Source of the DNA: Elizabethkingia miricola
Lineage (GTDB): Bacteria > Bacteroidota > Bacteroidia > Flavobacteriales > Weeksellaceae
Assembly: GCF_001675285.1 (NCBI RefSeq)
Contig: NZ_LSGQ01000003.1
Coordinates: forward strand, 186,001 to 250,000
Length of the DNA stretch: 64,000 nucleotides
Direction of reading: 5' to 3'
This document shows, piece after piece, positions 1 through 7,784 of the stretch. Under the pieces are notes generated by a model that was not told the DNA's origin, made no database searches, and saw only the letters and a list, made by a program, of their open reading frames with translations. Both the position numbers and the translations under genes were made by a program. How positions within the stretch are numbered: the stretch's first letter is position 1; each line of letters opens with the position of its first letter.

Positions 1-781
1 TCATTCTTCCTTTCTCAGGATAAAGGCTGTTATCAGCAATCACAAGATCTACCATTGGCATATTTTTAATTTTTTCTTCCAGGGTTGCACCTGTATACTT
101 GTTTTTAAAAGCAATGAAATCCATCTCACTTAAAGAGAAATAAGCATATATTTCGCTTACGTCCGAAAGTGTTGTCAACGGATTAGGATCTGTTCTGGAA
201 ATAAGACTTCCTTTTTTATTCGGAATTCTTCCGATATATCCGCTTACTGGTGCCGTAATGGTTGTAAACCCGGCATTAATTCTTGCATTTCCTAAAGAGG
301 CTTTTGCCTGCTCTGCTGCTGCAACAGCGACTGCATAATTGGCTTTTGCAGTTTTTAGCTGTACATCCGAAACAACTTTAGAACTTACAAGGGGAATTAA
401 GCGGTCTACTTCTACTTTAGCCTTTTGTATGTTGGCATTAGCAGCCTGTAAATTAGCCTGAGCCATATTTACCTGCTCCCCGTAGGTACGGGAATCAATT
501 TTAAATAAAGGCTGACCTGCTCTTACAAAAGAGCCTTCTTCTACATAGATTTTATCCAGGTAACCATCTACCTGAGATCTTATTTCTACATTGTTTTTTC
601 CTTCAAGCGCAGCAGGAAATTCCTGATAAGTAGTAGCTGGTGAAGAAACTACAGTATATACGGGTACCTGCGGTGGTGGAGGAGCCTGTCCTGCAGTTTC
701 CGAGGCTTTGCTACAACTGTTTAGTAGTAATATGATACCAGAAAGCAGTATAATAATTCCTGATTTTTCAAGCATTTTCAT
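1..781 (-). CDS. RND efflux periplasmic adaptor lipoprotein (membrane fusion protein), 3' end outside window
   Basis: The product is the membrane-fusion subunit of a tripartite RND multidrug efflux pump, linking the inner-membrane pump to the outer-membrane channel. About 260 residues are present; the gene runs off the left edge. The N-terminus has a short charged start, a hydrophobic stretch and the lipobox LNSC, so it should be lipid-anchored. Then come a proline-rich linker, a lipoyl/biotinyl half (EIRSQVDGYLDKI, residues about 66-78), an alanine-rich coiled-coil hairpin (about 105-165) and the second lipoyl half (ITAPVSGYIGRI). The pump gene is expected beyond the edge. A TetR gene and shared palindromes lie upstream, so local TetR repression is likely. 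Confidence 0.93.
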   Translation of the reverse strand, partial: MKMLEKSGIIILLSGIILLLNSCSKASETAGQAPPPPQVPVYTVVSSPATTYQEFPAALEGKNNVEIRSQVDGYLDKIYVEEGSFVRAGQPLFKIDSRTYGEQVNMAQANLQAANANIQKAKVEVDRLIPLVSSKVVSDVQLKTAKANYAVAVAAAEQAKASLGNARINAGFTTITAPVSGYIGRIPNKKGSLISRTDPNPLTTLSDVSEIYAYFSLSEMDFIAFKNKYTGATLEEKIKNMPMVDLVIADNSLYPEKGRM

Positions 782-860
782 TATAATTTCAGATTTTTTT
801 GTTTTTAGGCTTAGTTTCTGTTTTTACAGATTAAAATAAGGTTTATAGGTGTAATATTTT

Positions 861-873
861 CTAACAGTGTTAA
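861..873. promoter_or_regulatory. Putative TetR operator, efflux promoter copy
   Basis: CTAACAGTGTTAA, a near-perfect palindrome with arms CTAACA and TGTTAA, lies about 80 bases upstream of the efflux adaptor start. It matches the copy in front of the tetR gene at 12 of 13 positions. The role as operator is inferred from repetition and position. Confidence 0.65.
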
Positions 874-998
874 TAATTAAATAAAATATAACTGTCTGAA
901 AAATAGAGCGTGTCAAATATCCGGACGCATTAGTTTTATAAGTTTTTTAATTAAAAAGTGTGATGAACAGTATGTTTATTATTTGTACGTTAGTTTTC

Positions 999-1011
999 CT
1001 AACGGTGTTAA
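999..1011. promoter_or_regulatory. Putative TetR operator, second efflux-side copy
   Basis: CTAACGGTGTTAA is the second copy of the motif in the region between tetR and the efflux gene, 138 bases from the first. It begins 20 bases beyond the tetR stop codon. Two sites at one promoter could allow cooperative repression; this is inference. Confidence 0.55.
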
Positions 1012-1030
1012 TATTTGGTTCAAAAAAAAT

Positions 1031-1627
1031 TTACAAAGATTTAATAAAAGAAACAACCGCCTCATCAAAAGTAGATTTGTTCATTGTTTCTGGTATATCT
1101 GCATTACGCATCATCATAATAGAAATCATTCCGTGTACTGCAGAGAATAGAGCATGAGATTTATGACAGGCTTCATCTGTATTGGAACCGTTTTTCTCAA
1201 TAATTCTATAGGTGCAGTCGTAAATCATCTGCTGAAAAAGCGAGAACTCATCTTTCATCTGGCCCTTGCCACAACACTGCATTCCCAATCCGAACATGAG
1301 CTGATAATACTCTTTGTTTTTAAAAGCAAAATCCCAGTATGCATTTACTAAAGCCGTTAGCTGTTCTTCCGGGGTTTCATATTTCTTTTGGGCTTTTATT
1401 AAGTCTTTTTGTAAGAGTTTAAATCCCTGAAGAGAAATTTCAAAGAGAATAGCTTCCTTATTTTCAAAATGATCATATACTACCGGAGCACTATATTCTA
1501 TGGCATCTGCTATTTTTCTCATAGAGAGTGATGCCCATCCTTCCGTTTTGGCCAGATTGAATGCTGCCTGCAAAATGTTTGCACGCACCGATTCTTTTTC
1601 CCGCTGTCTACGTTCATGTACTCCCAT
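1031..1627 (-). CDS. TetR/AcrR family transcriptional regulator
   Basis: A one-component repressor of 198 residues, the usual TetR length. The N-terminal helix-turn-helix is visible (ILQAAFNLAKTEGWASLSM, then IADAIEYSAPVVYDHFENKEAIL, residues about 17-60), followed by a helical ligand-binding domain. A longer frame starts at 1654, but those nine extra codons would cover the palindrome at 1639-1651, so the ATG at 1627 (MGVHERRQREKES) is the better start. It lies upstream of, and on the same strand as, the efflux adaptor, and the same palindrome precedes both genes. Autoregulation and control of the pump are therefore likely. Confidence 0.9.
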   Translation of the reverse strand: MGVHERRQREKESVRANILQAAFNLAKTEGWASLSMRKIADAIEYSAPVVYDHFENKEAILFEISLQGFKLLQKDLIKAQKKYETPEEQLTALVNAYWDFAFKNKEYYQLMFGLGMQCCGKGQMKDEFSLFQQMIYDCTYRIIEKNGSNTDEACHKSHALFSAVHGMISIMMMRNADIPETMNKSTFDEAVVSFIKSL

Positions 1628-1638
1628 GATAATTTTTC

Positions 1639-1651
1639 CTAACAGTGTTAG
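1639..1651. promoter_or_regulatory. Putative TetR operator, autoregulatory copy
   Basis: CTAACAGTGTTAG is a perfect palindrome around a central G, 12 bases upstream of the preferred tetR start. It is the best copy of the motif also found at 861 and 999, and fits a repressor site over its own promoter. Confidence 0.7.
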
Positions 1652-1857
1652 CAAATTTACAGTACTTATTGTTCTGTTTCCAAATAAATTTTAAATTTTA
1701 ACATTTTCGAAGTTTATAAAAATGTGATAGGCTATATTTTTAAAAGAAATTTTATCTTTGTTGTTGAGTTAGTAGAAGCACTTTATAATCGAGTGTGAAT
1801 GGATCTGTTTATAGGAATGGATTTTTAAACGCTTATAACTTTATAATAATTAAAAAA

Positions 1858-2412
1858 ATGGCAACAACACCTTCTAATATGCTGGCTTTAGGAACTAAAG
1901 CACCTTATTTTGAACTAGAAAATCCTCTGACAGAAACTTCCGAGAACCTTGAAGAACTAAAGGGCAAGAAAGGAACTTTGGTTGTATTCATGAGTAACCA
2001 TTGTCCATTTGTACAACATGTAATTGATAAAGTAGTTGAATTGCATGAAGATTACCAGCCTGAAGGAATTCAGGTGATAGGTATCAATGCAAATGATCTG
2101 GAACAGTCTCCTGAAGATTCACCAGAAAAAATGCTGGACTTCATTAAAGAAAGAAATATTACATTTCCGTATTTGTATGATGAAAGCCAGGCTATAGCTA
2201 AAGCTTATCAGGCAGCTTGTACTCCGGATTTTTATTTGTTCGATGACAAACTGGATTTGGTGTACAGAGGACAGATGGACGAGTCTCGCCCAGGAAATCA
2301 AAAGGAGGTTACAGGTGAAGATCTGATTATTGCGTTTGAGAACTTACTGGCTGATCAGCCACAGGAAGAATTTCAGATACCAAGTGTAGGATGTGGTATT
2401 AAGTGGAAATAA
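1858..2412 (+). CDS. Thioredoxin-fold / AhpC-TSA family protein
   Basis: A 184-residue thioredoxin-fold protein of the peroxiredoxin-like (AhpC/TSA, redoxin) group. The fold is shown by LGTKAPYFELENP at the start, then LVVFMSNHCPFVQHV with a single cysteine at the active-site turn (SNHCPF rather than CxxC), and the strand IQVIGINAND. A second cysteine occurs in ACTPDFYLFD and a third near the C-terminus (GCGIKWK). There is no signal peptide, so it is probably cytoplasmic. The reading frame extends 21 codons upstream to 1795, but the ATG at 1858 starts the conserved domain. A strong hairpin follows. The physiological substrate cannot be read from sequence. Confidence 0.85.
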   Translation: MATTPSNMLALGTKAPYFELENPLTETSENLEELKGKKGTLVVFMSNHCPFVQHVIDKVVELHEDYQPEGIQVIGINANDLEQSPEDSPEKMLDFIKERNITFPYLYDESQAIAKAYQAACTPDFYLFDDKLDLVYRGQMDESRPGNQKEVTGEDLIIAFENLLADQPQEEFQIPSVGCGIKWK

Positions 2413-2441
2413 ATTATAAAGAATTACTTTATAAATAGATA

Positions 2442-2470
2442 ATGGCCGGAATCACTTCCGGCCATTTTTA
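2442..2470 (+). terminator. Rho-independent terminator
   Basis: A ten-base perfect stem (2442-2451 with 2456-2465, core GGCCGGAA/TTCCGGCC), loop TCAC, followed by TTTT. It ends the thioredoxin-like gene and may also serve the convergent gene at 2527. Confidence 0.88.
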
Positions 2471-2526
2471 TGCTTTAATATTTTAGATTAGAAATACTGA
2501 CAATTTGATTCGTATAAATTACAGGA

Positions 2527-2949
2527 TTACAATGAAAATTCTTCCAATGGTAATAATCTTGAATCTTCAATAGCAGCAGTTCTGTGCCCTGTAATTTTCA
2601 TATAGTCTTCATTTTGCTCAAAGCTTAAAAAGTCACTAACGCTTTTTTGTCTTACCAACATGCATAAATCCCAGTACTCGTTTTCTGGGCCTATCAGAAA
2701 GAGATCTCCTCTTCCTATAAATAAGATTTCTCCGCCGCTGGCTTCTAAAAAAGGTTTTGCTTCCTTAATGTAAGTAAGATAAGCTTCATGCCCACTTATA
2801 CTACAAGACGGTTTCAGATCAGGACAAGCTGAATAATCTGCTTCTTTCTTTAGCTTTATCAGATTCAGATTGACAATACTTCCCTGTATGTTTTTCTGAA
2901 AGAGGTGCTTGCCGGCTTCAAAGCTTGGAGATAAGTATTTTTTATTCAT
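2527..2949 (-). CDS. DUF1330 domain-containing protein
   Basis: A 140-residue protein of the DUF1330 / dimeric alpha-beta-barrel type. Family-like segments are AYLTYIKEAKPFLEASGGEILFIGRGDLFLIGP and EYWDLCMLVRQKSVSDFLSF in the middle of the protein, and a C-terminal stretch with HRTAAIEDSRLLPLEE. The longer frame from 2982 would overlap the upstream gene; the ATG at 2949 lies four bases past that gene's stop and gives the compact domain. It is the last gene of a MarR / GIY-YIG-like / DUF1330 operon. Members are often called small monooxygenase-like proteins, but no reaction is established here. Confidence 0.75.
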   Translation of the reverse strand: MNKKYLSPSFEAGKHLFQKNIQGSIVNLNLIKLKKEADYSACPDLKPSCSISGHEAYLTYIKEAKPFLEASGGEILFIGRGDLFLIGPENEYWDLCMLVRQKSVSDFLSFEQNEDYMKITGHRTAAIEDSRLLPLEEFSL

Positions 2950-2953
2950 TGTA

Positions 2954-3292
2954 TTAGTATATTTCTGTATCAATACTGTCAAGGTAAGCCTTTTCGGCTT
3001 TCATTATTTCCTGACGATAATTGATATACTTATTGTCCTGAGGGTGGATGACAGTTACAAATTCAAAAGTGAAGTTTTCGCTTCCTTGTTCAGTCCAGTC
3101 ATTTTGGAGTTGAGGGTTCGTAAATAGTCTGCCATTAAGCAAGAACTTAATTTTATTGACTAAAGCTTCCATATTCAGAGAGCTCTGAACATATTGTTTT
3201 TCTGTTATATTATTTCTTACACTAAGGACTCCCATGGTTATTTTATGGGCTTTTGCTTTTTCCCTTAATTCTTGTTTTAATACATTTTTCAT
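2954..3292 (-). CDS. GIY-YIG nuclease-like protein, degenerate motif
   Basis: A 112-residue protein resembling the small single-domain GIY-YIG proteins common in Bacteroidota: ITMGVLSVRNN, then KQYVQSSLNME, and later NPQLQNDWTEQGSENFTFEFV, which matches the usual Lq-DW-eyG-e-F-fE pattern. The hallmark GIY...YIG is changed to GVL...YVQ, and the usual catalytic arginine region reads LVNKIKFLL without arginine, so nuclease activity is doubtful. A GTG at 3325 would extend it into the preceding marR gene; the ATG at 3292, 16 bases past the marR stop, is preferred. Confidence 0.68.
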   Translation of the reverse strand: MKNVLKQELREKAKAHKITMGVLSVRNNITEKQYVQSSLNMEALVNKIKFLLNGRLFTNPQLQNDWTEQGSENFTFEFVTVIHPQDNKYINYRQEIMKAEKAYLDSIDTEIY

Positions 3293-3308
3293 TTCATTAT
3301 CATATAGA

Positions 3309-3734
3309 TTATTGTATGTTTCCACCCAATTCGAATAAAAATTCAGTAACAGCCTTTAGAGACTTTCCTTTCTTAGATGAAAGAATCTCTTTGGTAATAT
3401 TCTCTGCTGTTATTTGGGCTTCTTCTAGTATTTTTTTTCCGGTAGAAGTTATTACAACATAGCTTACTCTGGCATCTCTTTCATTTGTTTCCCTTGTTAC
3501 AAGCCCTGTTTTTTCCAAAGGATTTAACAGACGGGTTACACCGGAAGCTGTAAGACCAATTTTTTCAGCCAGATCAATTCTGCGCATTTTGCTTTCAACA
3601 GAAGAGTTGAGGATATACAAAATGACAAAATCATTGAACCCTAGCCCATGTACACTAAGGGAATCAAATTTTCTGGCAATAACCGACTGCAGTTTATTGA
3701 TGTTAATTAAAAGTAATAATTCAGTGCTTATCAT
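3309..3734 (-). CDS. MarR family transcriptional regulator
   Basis: A 141-residue winged-helix repressor. Visible are the dimerisation helix (LLLLININKLQSVIARKFDS), the recognition helices (RRIDLAEKIGLTASGVTRLLNPLEKTGLV, about 51-80) and the wing (RETNERDARVSYVVITSTGKK). Length and layout are typical of MarR. It heads an operon with the GIY-YIG-like and DUF1330 genes. A perfect palindrome lies 11 bases upstream of its start, suggesting autorepression. The ligand is unknown. Confidence 0.9.
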   Translation of the reverse strand: MISTELLLLININKLQSVIARKFDSLSVHGLGFNDFVILYILNSSVESKMRRIDLAEKIGLTASGVTRLLNPLEKTGLVTRETNERDARVSYVVITSTGKKILEEAQITAENITKEILSSKKGKSLKAVTEFLFELGGNIQ

Positions 3735-3744
3735 TGATTTGTAT

Positions 3745-3756
3745 TTGACTAGTCAA
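3745..3756. promoter_or_regulatory. Putative MarR operator palindrome
   Basis: TTGACTAGTCAA is a 12-base perfect palindrome immediately upstream of the marR start at 3734. MarR proteins typically bind such sites over their own promoters. The assignment rests on symmetry and position. Confidence 0.6.
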
Positions 3757-3861
3757 TCATTTTAATATTGCAAATATATGCATTTTAATTAATTACAAAA
3801 TTTATTTTTAAATTAATTATTTCATTTTTTTTCTGAAATTATTGATGGTTAAAAATTTATC

Positions 3862-5694
3862 TTGCGTTGGACTTTTTATTACTTTCTTTTTCTTTCCATA
3901 TTTTTTTCATGTACAGGACAAAATAATCATCCGAATATTACATTAAACAATATAAAAGATCAAATTAATGACTCAATTACCGGATGGACAAGAATACATT
4001 TAATCAAGCCAAATAAATATGGATATATAGATAAAGAAAAGAATGTGAAAATATCATTTGTTTATGATTTTATAAATCCGTTCGATAATAAAGGTTTTGC
4101 TTATATAAAAAGAAATTCAAAAAGTGGCTATATAGATATTAATAATAAAGAGGTTATTCCTGCGGAATATGATTATTTGTCTCCTGAATTTAGTAATGAT
4201 TTGGTTTCAGCTAATAAAAGTGGAAATTGGGGATATCTTGGAAGAGACGGAAAAGTGGTTGTCCCATTTATTTATTCTTATGCAGAACCTTATACAAATA
4301 CAGGAGTCGGTAAGGTATCGAAAGGAAAATATTTTGGTGTTATTAATAAGTTAGGAAAGGAAGTTGTACCTATTGAATATGATGATATAGTATGTACTGA
4401 TACAGATCTTTTTTTCATAGCAAAAAGAAATGAAAAGTGGGCTTTTTTTACCTTAGAGGGAAAACAGAAAACAGAGTTTATTTATGATGAAGTTTTTTAT
4501 AAATCTGAAAATAGAATAAAGGACCAATTTTTTTCTAAAAGAATTGCAGCTGTAAGGAAAGGGGCAAAAACTTTTTTTGTTGATGATAGTTTCAAAAATA
4601 TTTTCGGGATGGAATTTCAAAAAATAGCTCCATTTGATATAAATGGTATGGCTATAGTAAAGACTGAAGATAAATACAGTATTATAAATGAACAAGGAAA
4701 GTTTATATTAAAACCTGCATATGATACTATTTATCATTATAAAGTTGATGATTCTAATTTTAGTCCAAAATTTTCTTTTTATGTTACTACTAAAGGCAAT
4801 TCTCATGTATTGTTAAATCATAAACTACAGAAAGTAGCTGAACAACAAAATAACTGGGAAAATTTCTTTTCATATAAGATAAAGATAAATAATGAAGATA
4901 AACTATATATAGTTTATCAGACTAATGAAAATAGTGGTTATGGAATGGTTAATGATTCGGGCAAACTTATGTTGCCATTTAAATATGATGAACTTGAATT
5001 ATTTAATAATCAGTATTTCATAGCTGTAAAGGATGGTAAATATGGAGTTATTGATATGGAAGGGAAAGAGCTTTATCCATTTGAGTATACTTCTATATCT
5101 AGAGTGAATTCCGAAAATATACCTTTATATATTTTCATGGAGAAAGACAGAGCTAAATTAATTGATGTAAATAAGAAGGTATATCTAAGTTATGAAGCTA
5201 TAGAACAAGTATTTTATGATGAAGAGAAGTTTATTATAAAGAAAGGGAAATATGGTGTTGTATCTCGGCAAAATAAAATTATAGTCCCTTTTATTTATGA
5301 CCAGATTAGTAATTGGGTAGAGTATGGCCCTGAAAAGAATCATTTTGTGAAGAAAGGAAGTAAATATGGAATGTTAAATGAACATTTTAAGGTTTGTGTT
5401 CCCGTTATTTATGATAAGTTTGAATATCAGTTGAGTGGTGTTATAGTTGTAGAGAGAGAGGGAAAACAAGGCATTATAAATATGGAAAATCATATTTTAT
5501 GTCCATTGAAATATGATGAAATATTTATGAATGATTATATATCAATGTTCCAAAATACTAAACAGGTTATTTATGCAAGGCTAGGAAATAATTATTATCA
5601 GATAGATATAGAAGGGAAAATTCTCAAAAAGAATATTCCAAAAGAGAAAGCTATGGAAAACAGATTTGTTAAAACTGTTATTGATCGGAATTAA
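3862..5694 (+). CDS. WG-repeat lipoprotein
   Basis: A 610-residue protein built almost wholly of WG (KWGYID-type) repeats, about 14 units of roughly 35-45 residues each with a core like YGVID-x-GK-x-x-PF-x-YD. Examples begin near residues 53, 90, 128, 165, 370, 395, 455, 495 and 530. The first in-frame start is a TTG at 3862, giving an N-terminus with one arginine, a hydrophobic stretch and FFSC, a good lipobox, so it is probably envelope-anchored. No ATG start is available upstream before a stop. It is clearly more AT-rich than its neighbours. WG proteins are thought to bind partners through a beta-propeller or solenoid surface; the function here is unknown. Confidence 0.85.
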   Translation: MRWTFYYFLFLSIFFSCTGQNNHPNITLNNIKDQINDSITGWTRIHLIKPNKYGYIDKEKNVKISFVYDFINPFDNKGFAYIKRNSKSGYIDINNKEVIPAEYDYLSPEFSNDLVSANKSGNWGYLGRDGKVVVPFIYSYAEPYTNTGVGKVSKGKYFGVINKLGKEVVPIEYDDIVCTDTDLFFIAKRNEKWAFFTLEGKQKTEFIYDEVFYKSENRIKDQFFSKRIAAVRKGAKTFFVDDSFKNIFGMEFQKIAPFDINGMAIVKTEDKYSIINEQGKFILKPAYDTIYHYKVDDSNFSPKFSFYVTTKGNSHVLLNHKLQKVAEQQNNWENFFSYKIKINNEDKLYIVYQTNENSGYGMVNDSGKLMLPFKYDELELFNNQYFIAVKDGKYGVIDMEGKELYPFEYTSISRVNSENIPLYIFMEKDRAKLIDVNKKVYLSYEAIEQVFYDEEKFIIKKGKYGVVSRQNKIIVPFIYDQISNWVEYGPEKNHFVKKGSKYGMLNEHFKVCVPVIYDKFEYQLSGVIVVEREGKQGIINMENHILCPLKYDEIFMNDYISMFQNTKQVIYARLGNNYYQIDIEGKILKKNIPKEKAMENRFVKTVIDRN

Positions 5695-5696
5695 GC

Positions 5697-5728
5697 AAAC
5701 AGGCTCATCGATATTGATGAGCCTGTTT
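5697..5728. terminator. Bidirectional terminator hairpin
   Basis: A 13-base perfect stem (5697-5709 with 5716-5728, core CAGGCTCATC) with a six-base loop and A/T-rich flanks. It separates the convergent WG-repeat and DinB genes. Confidence 0.88.
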
Positions 5729-5746
5729 ACTATTGAGTAATGATTT

Positions 5747-6238
5747 TTATGCTTCGTCAGCAGACGGTCCATATAGTCCGGGAACAGGAATATCCAGCAT
5801 TCTTAGATATAAGCTCAGCTGTCCTCTGTGATGGATCAGGTGATTGTTGATGATAAAACGTAATGCTCCAATTCTAGGAAGTGTAGTGATAACATGATCT
5901 CCGGCTTTTAGTGTATAAGTTTGCAGCCAGAAATTTTCATCAGTACTGTTAACAAAATTGATATTGTTTTCTACTCCTTTTGCAAGAATATCCTGTAGTT
6001 CTGCGAAGGATGTTGCCTTTAGCGGAACATAATCTGTATGGAAATTAAAGTTGTCTCTTTCTAGGGCGGTTTTTAGCCATAAATGCAATTCTACAACGTG
6101 GGAAGCCAGTTGTAATGCAGACATCGATTTTTGATGAGGTTTCCAGGAGGCATTTTCATCTTTAAGTCTCTCGATAATTCTTTTAGTGTTATCCGCCTCT
6201 CTTTGATTTTCAATAAGGATTCCGTCTTTAATACTCAT
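5747..6238 (-). CDS. DinB family protein
   Basis: A 163-residue four-helix-bundle protein of the DinB/YfiT superfamily. The three metal-binding histidines typical of the family are visible: one in LQLASHVVELHLW (about 47-59) and two in NNHLIHHRGQLSLYLRML (about 130-148). The C-terminus VPGLYGPSADEA is common in Bacteroidota members. Many DinB-superfamily enzymes are thiol transferases, but the substrate is unknown. It lies five bases downstream of the metallo-beta-lactamase gene on the same strand, suggesting one transcript. Confidence 0.9.
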   Translation of the reverse strand: MSIKDGILIENQREADNTKRIIERLKDENASWKPHQKSMSALQLASHVVELHLWLKTALERDNFNFHTDYVPLKATSFAELQDILAKGVENNINFVNSTDENFWLQTYTLKAGDHVITTLPRIGALRFIINNHLIHHRGQLSLYLRMLDIPVPGLYGPSADEA

Positions 6239-6243
6239 ATGTT

Positions 6244-6882
6244 TTATTTTAAAAATGGATTATGTTCTTTCTCAAATCCTATTTTAGTAGGATTTCCGTG
6301 TCCTGAAAATACTTGTGTATCTTCCGGAAGAATCAGAAGTTTAGTTTTAATACTATCGATTAGCTGGTCAAAGTTGGCTTTGAACAGATCTGTCCGTCCA
6401 ATACTTCCTTCGAATAAGACATCTCCGGAAATAATAAACTTTCCGCCAGGATTGTGATAGCTGATACTTCCCGGTGAATGTCCCGGAGTAAAATAGATAT
6501 GAAATACATCATCACCCAGTTTTAATTCATCGCCTTCGTTAAGGAATTTTACTTTACCGTTGAAGTCATTAAATTCAAATCCAAAACGCTGTGCAGAAAG
6601 ATTACCCATTTTCAGTATTTCTTCTTCATCGGGGTGTAAATAAACAGGAACCTTATAGGTGTCATGTGCCCACTGTAGCCCCAAAATATGATCAATATGG
6701 GCATGGGTTAACAATATCTTTTCAACTTTCAATCCATTATCGGAAATAAAAGATTGCAGGGCTTCCGTTTCTTTTGGGTGAACATTTCCCGGATCTATAA
6801 TCCAAGCCTGTTTCTGATCATTGTATACGATATAGGTGTTTTCAGAAAAAGGATTAAAAGGAAAAATCTGTATATGCAGCAT
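6244..6882 (-). CDS. MBL-fold metallo-hydrolase, glyoxalase-II-like
   Basis: A 212-residue metallo-beta-lactamase-fold hydrolase of the YcbL / hydroxyacylglutathione-hydrolase-like group. The dinuclear metal site is complete: LTHAHIDHILG (HxHxDH, about residues 63-73), PGHSPGSI, IISGDVLFEGSIGRTDL and a final FSGHG. It lacks the C-terminal glutathione-binding domain of true glyoxalase II. The frame continues upstream to 6915, but the ATG at 6882 (MLHIQIFPFNPFSENTYIV) is the normal family start. It is followed closely by dinB. The natural thioester or lactone substrate is not evident. Confidence 0.9.
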   Translation of the reverse strand: MLHIQIFPFNPFSENTYIVYNDQKQAWIIDPGNVHPKETEALQSFISDNGLKVEKILLTHAHIDHILGLQWAHDTYKVPVYLHPDEEEILKMGNLSAQRFGFEFNDFNGKVKFLNEGDELKLGDDVFHIYFTPGHSPGSISYHNPGGKFIISGDVLFEGSIGRTDLFKANFDQLIDSIKTKLLILPEDTQVFSGHGNPTKIGFEKEHNPFLK

Positions 6883-6974
6883 TTGCAGAAAAATTTTAAA
6901 TTTACGTAAGACCAAATTTACAAAACCTTTTCATCGGTTCACCGCGAAAAGTACTATTTAGAATATTTAATAAT

Positions 6975-7781
6975 ATGAAAAAACAGCTATCAGGATTTCT
7001 TCTTGTTTTGGCAACGCTATGCCTCATTGCACAAAGCAAAACTTTTGTATATGAACTGGATTACAGATACAGTGATAAAAAAGATGATATGAGAAAAGAA
7101 ACTTTTACACTTGATGTCGTAGACCAGCAGTCAATTTTCAGAACTGAAAGTGAAAGGATGTCGGACTCTCTTCTGGCAAGTGGTAAGTATGGATTTGGTA
7201 TGGGGTCTAATATGGAAGGTCAGATTTATGTTATGAAAAATCTGAATACAAATGAGATCAAAAAAAGTTATAAGACTCATCTTAGAGACTATTATTATGT
7301 GAAAATAGATGAGAAAATGAACTGGAAGATTCTACCGGATAAGGATAAAATAGGAGATTTTGAAGTCCAGAAAGCAGAAACGAGCTACGGTGGCAGGAAT
7401 TGGACAGCATGGTTTACCAATGAAATTCCGATTCCTGAAGGTCCTTATGCTTTCAACGGATTACCAGGATTAATAGTCAAGATAAAAGATAACAAAGGTG
7501 ATTATGACTTTACACTAAGAGCTATAAGAAAGAATAGGGGAAACCTCTTTTTTAGAAAGAGGGGGCTGGAAATGAGTTATCCAACGTTTAAAAAACTAAT
7601 GATAGATTATTATAACGATCCGTATGCTGAATTAAAATTAAGGGGAGTAGGGGTTTCAAAAGATGATGGCTATGGAAATCCTGTAAAAGCGACTTACAGT
7701 GAAATGACTCCTGAAGTACAAAAAAACATAAGAGAAACCAATAACCCTATAGAGCTCAATTATAAAAATGATTACAAATAA
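6975..7781 (+). CDS. GLPGLI family protein (first of tandem pair)
   Basis: A 268-residue secreted protein of the Bacteroidota GLPGLI family, named after a motif present here as FNGLPGLIVKI (about 161-171). An N-terminal signal peptide (KKQLSGFLLVLATLCLIAQS) is visible. The conserved core TSYGGRNWTAWFTNEIPIPEGPY precedes the motif. It lies three bases from a second GLPGLI gene, and both share the core and the C-terminus (RETNNPIELNYKNDY), so they arose by tandem duplication. The family has no established function; envelope location is inferred from the signal peptide. Confidence 0.92.
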   Translation: MKKQLSGFLLVLATLCLIAQSKTFVYELDYRYSDKKDDMRKETFTLDVVDQQSIFRTESERMSDSLLASGKYGFGMGSNMEGQIYVMKNLNTNEIKKSYKTHLRDYYYVKIDEKMNWKILPDKDKIGDFEVQKAETSYGGRNWTAWFTNEIPIPEGPYAFNGLPGLIVKIKDNKGDYDFTLRAIRKNRGNLFFRKRGLEMSYPTFKKLMIDYYNDPYAELKLRGVGVSKDDGYGNPVKATYSEMTPEVQKNIRETNNPIELNYKNDYK

Positions 7782-7784
7782 AAT

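Noticed and set aside
960-1351. Short plus-strand frames opposite the tetR gene
   Set aside because: They are mirror frames of the TetR coding sequence and the operator region, with no protein-like pattern.
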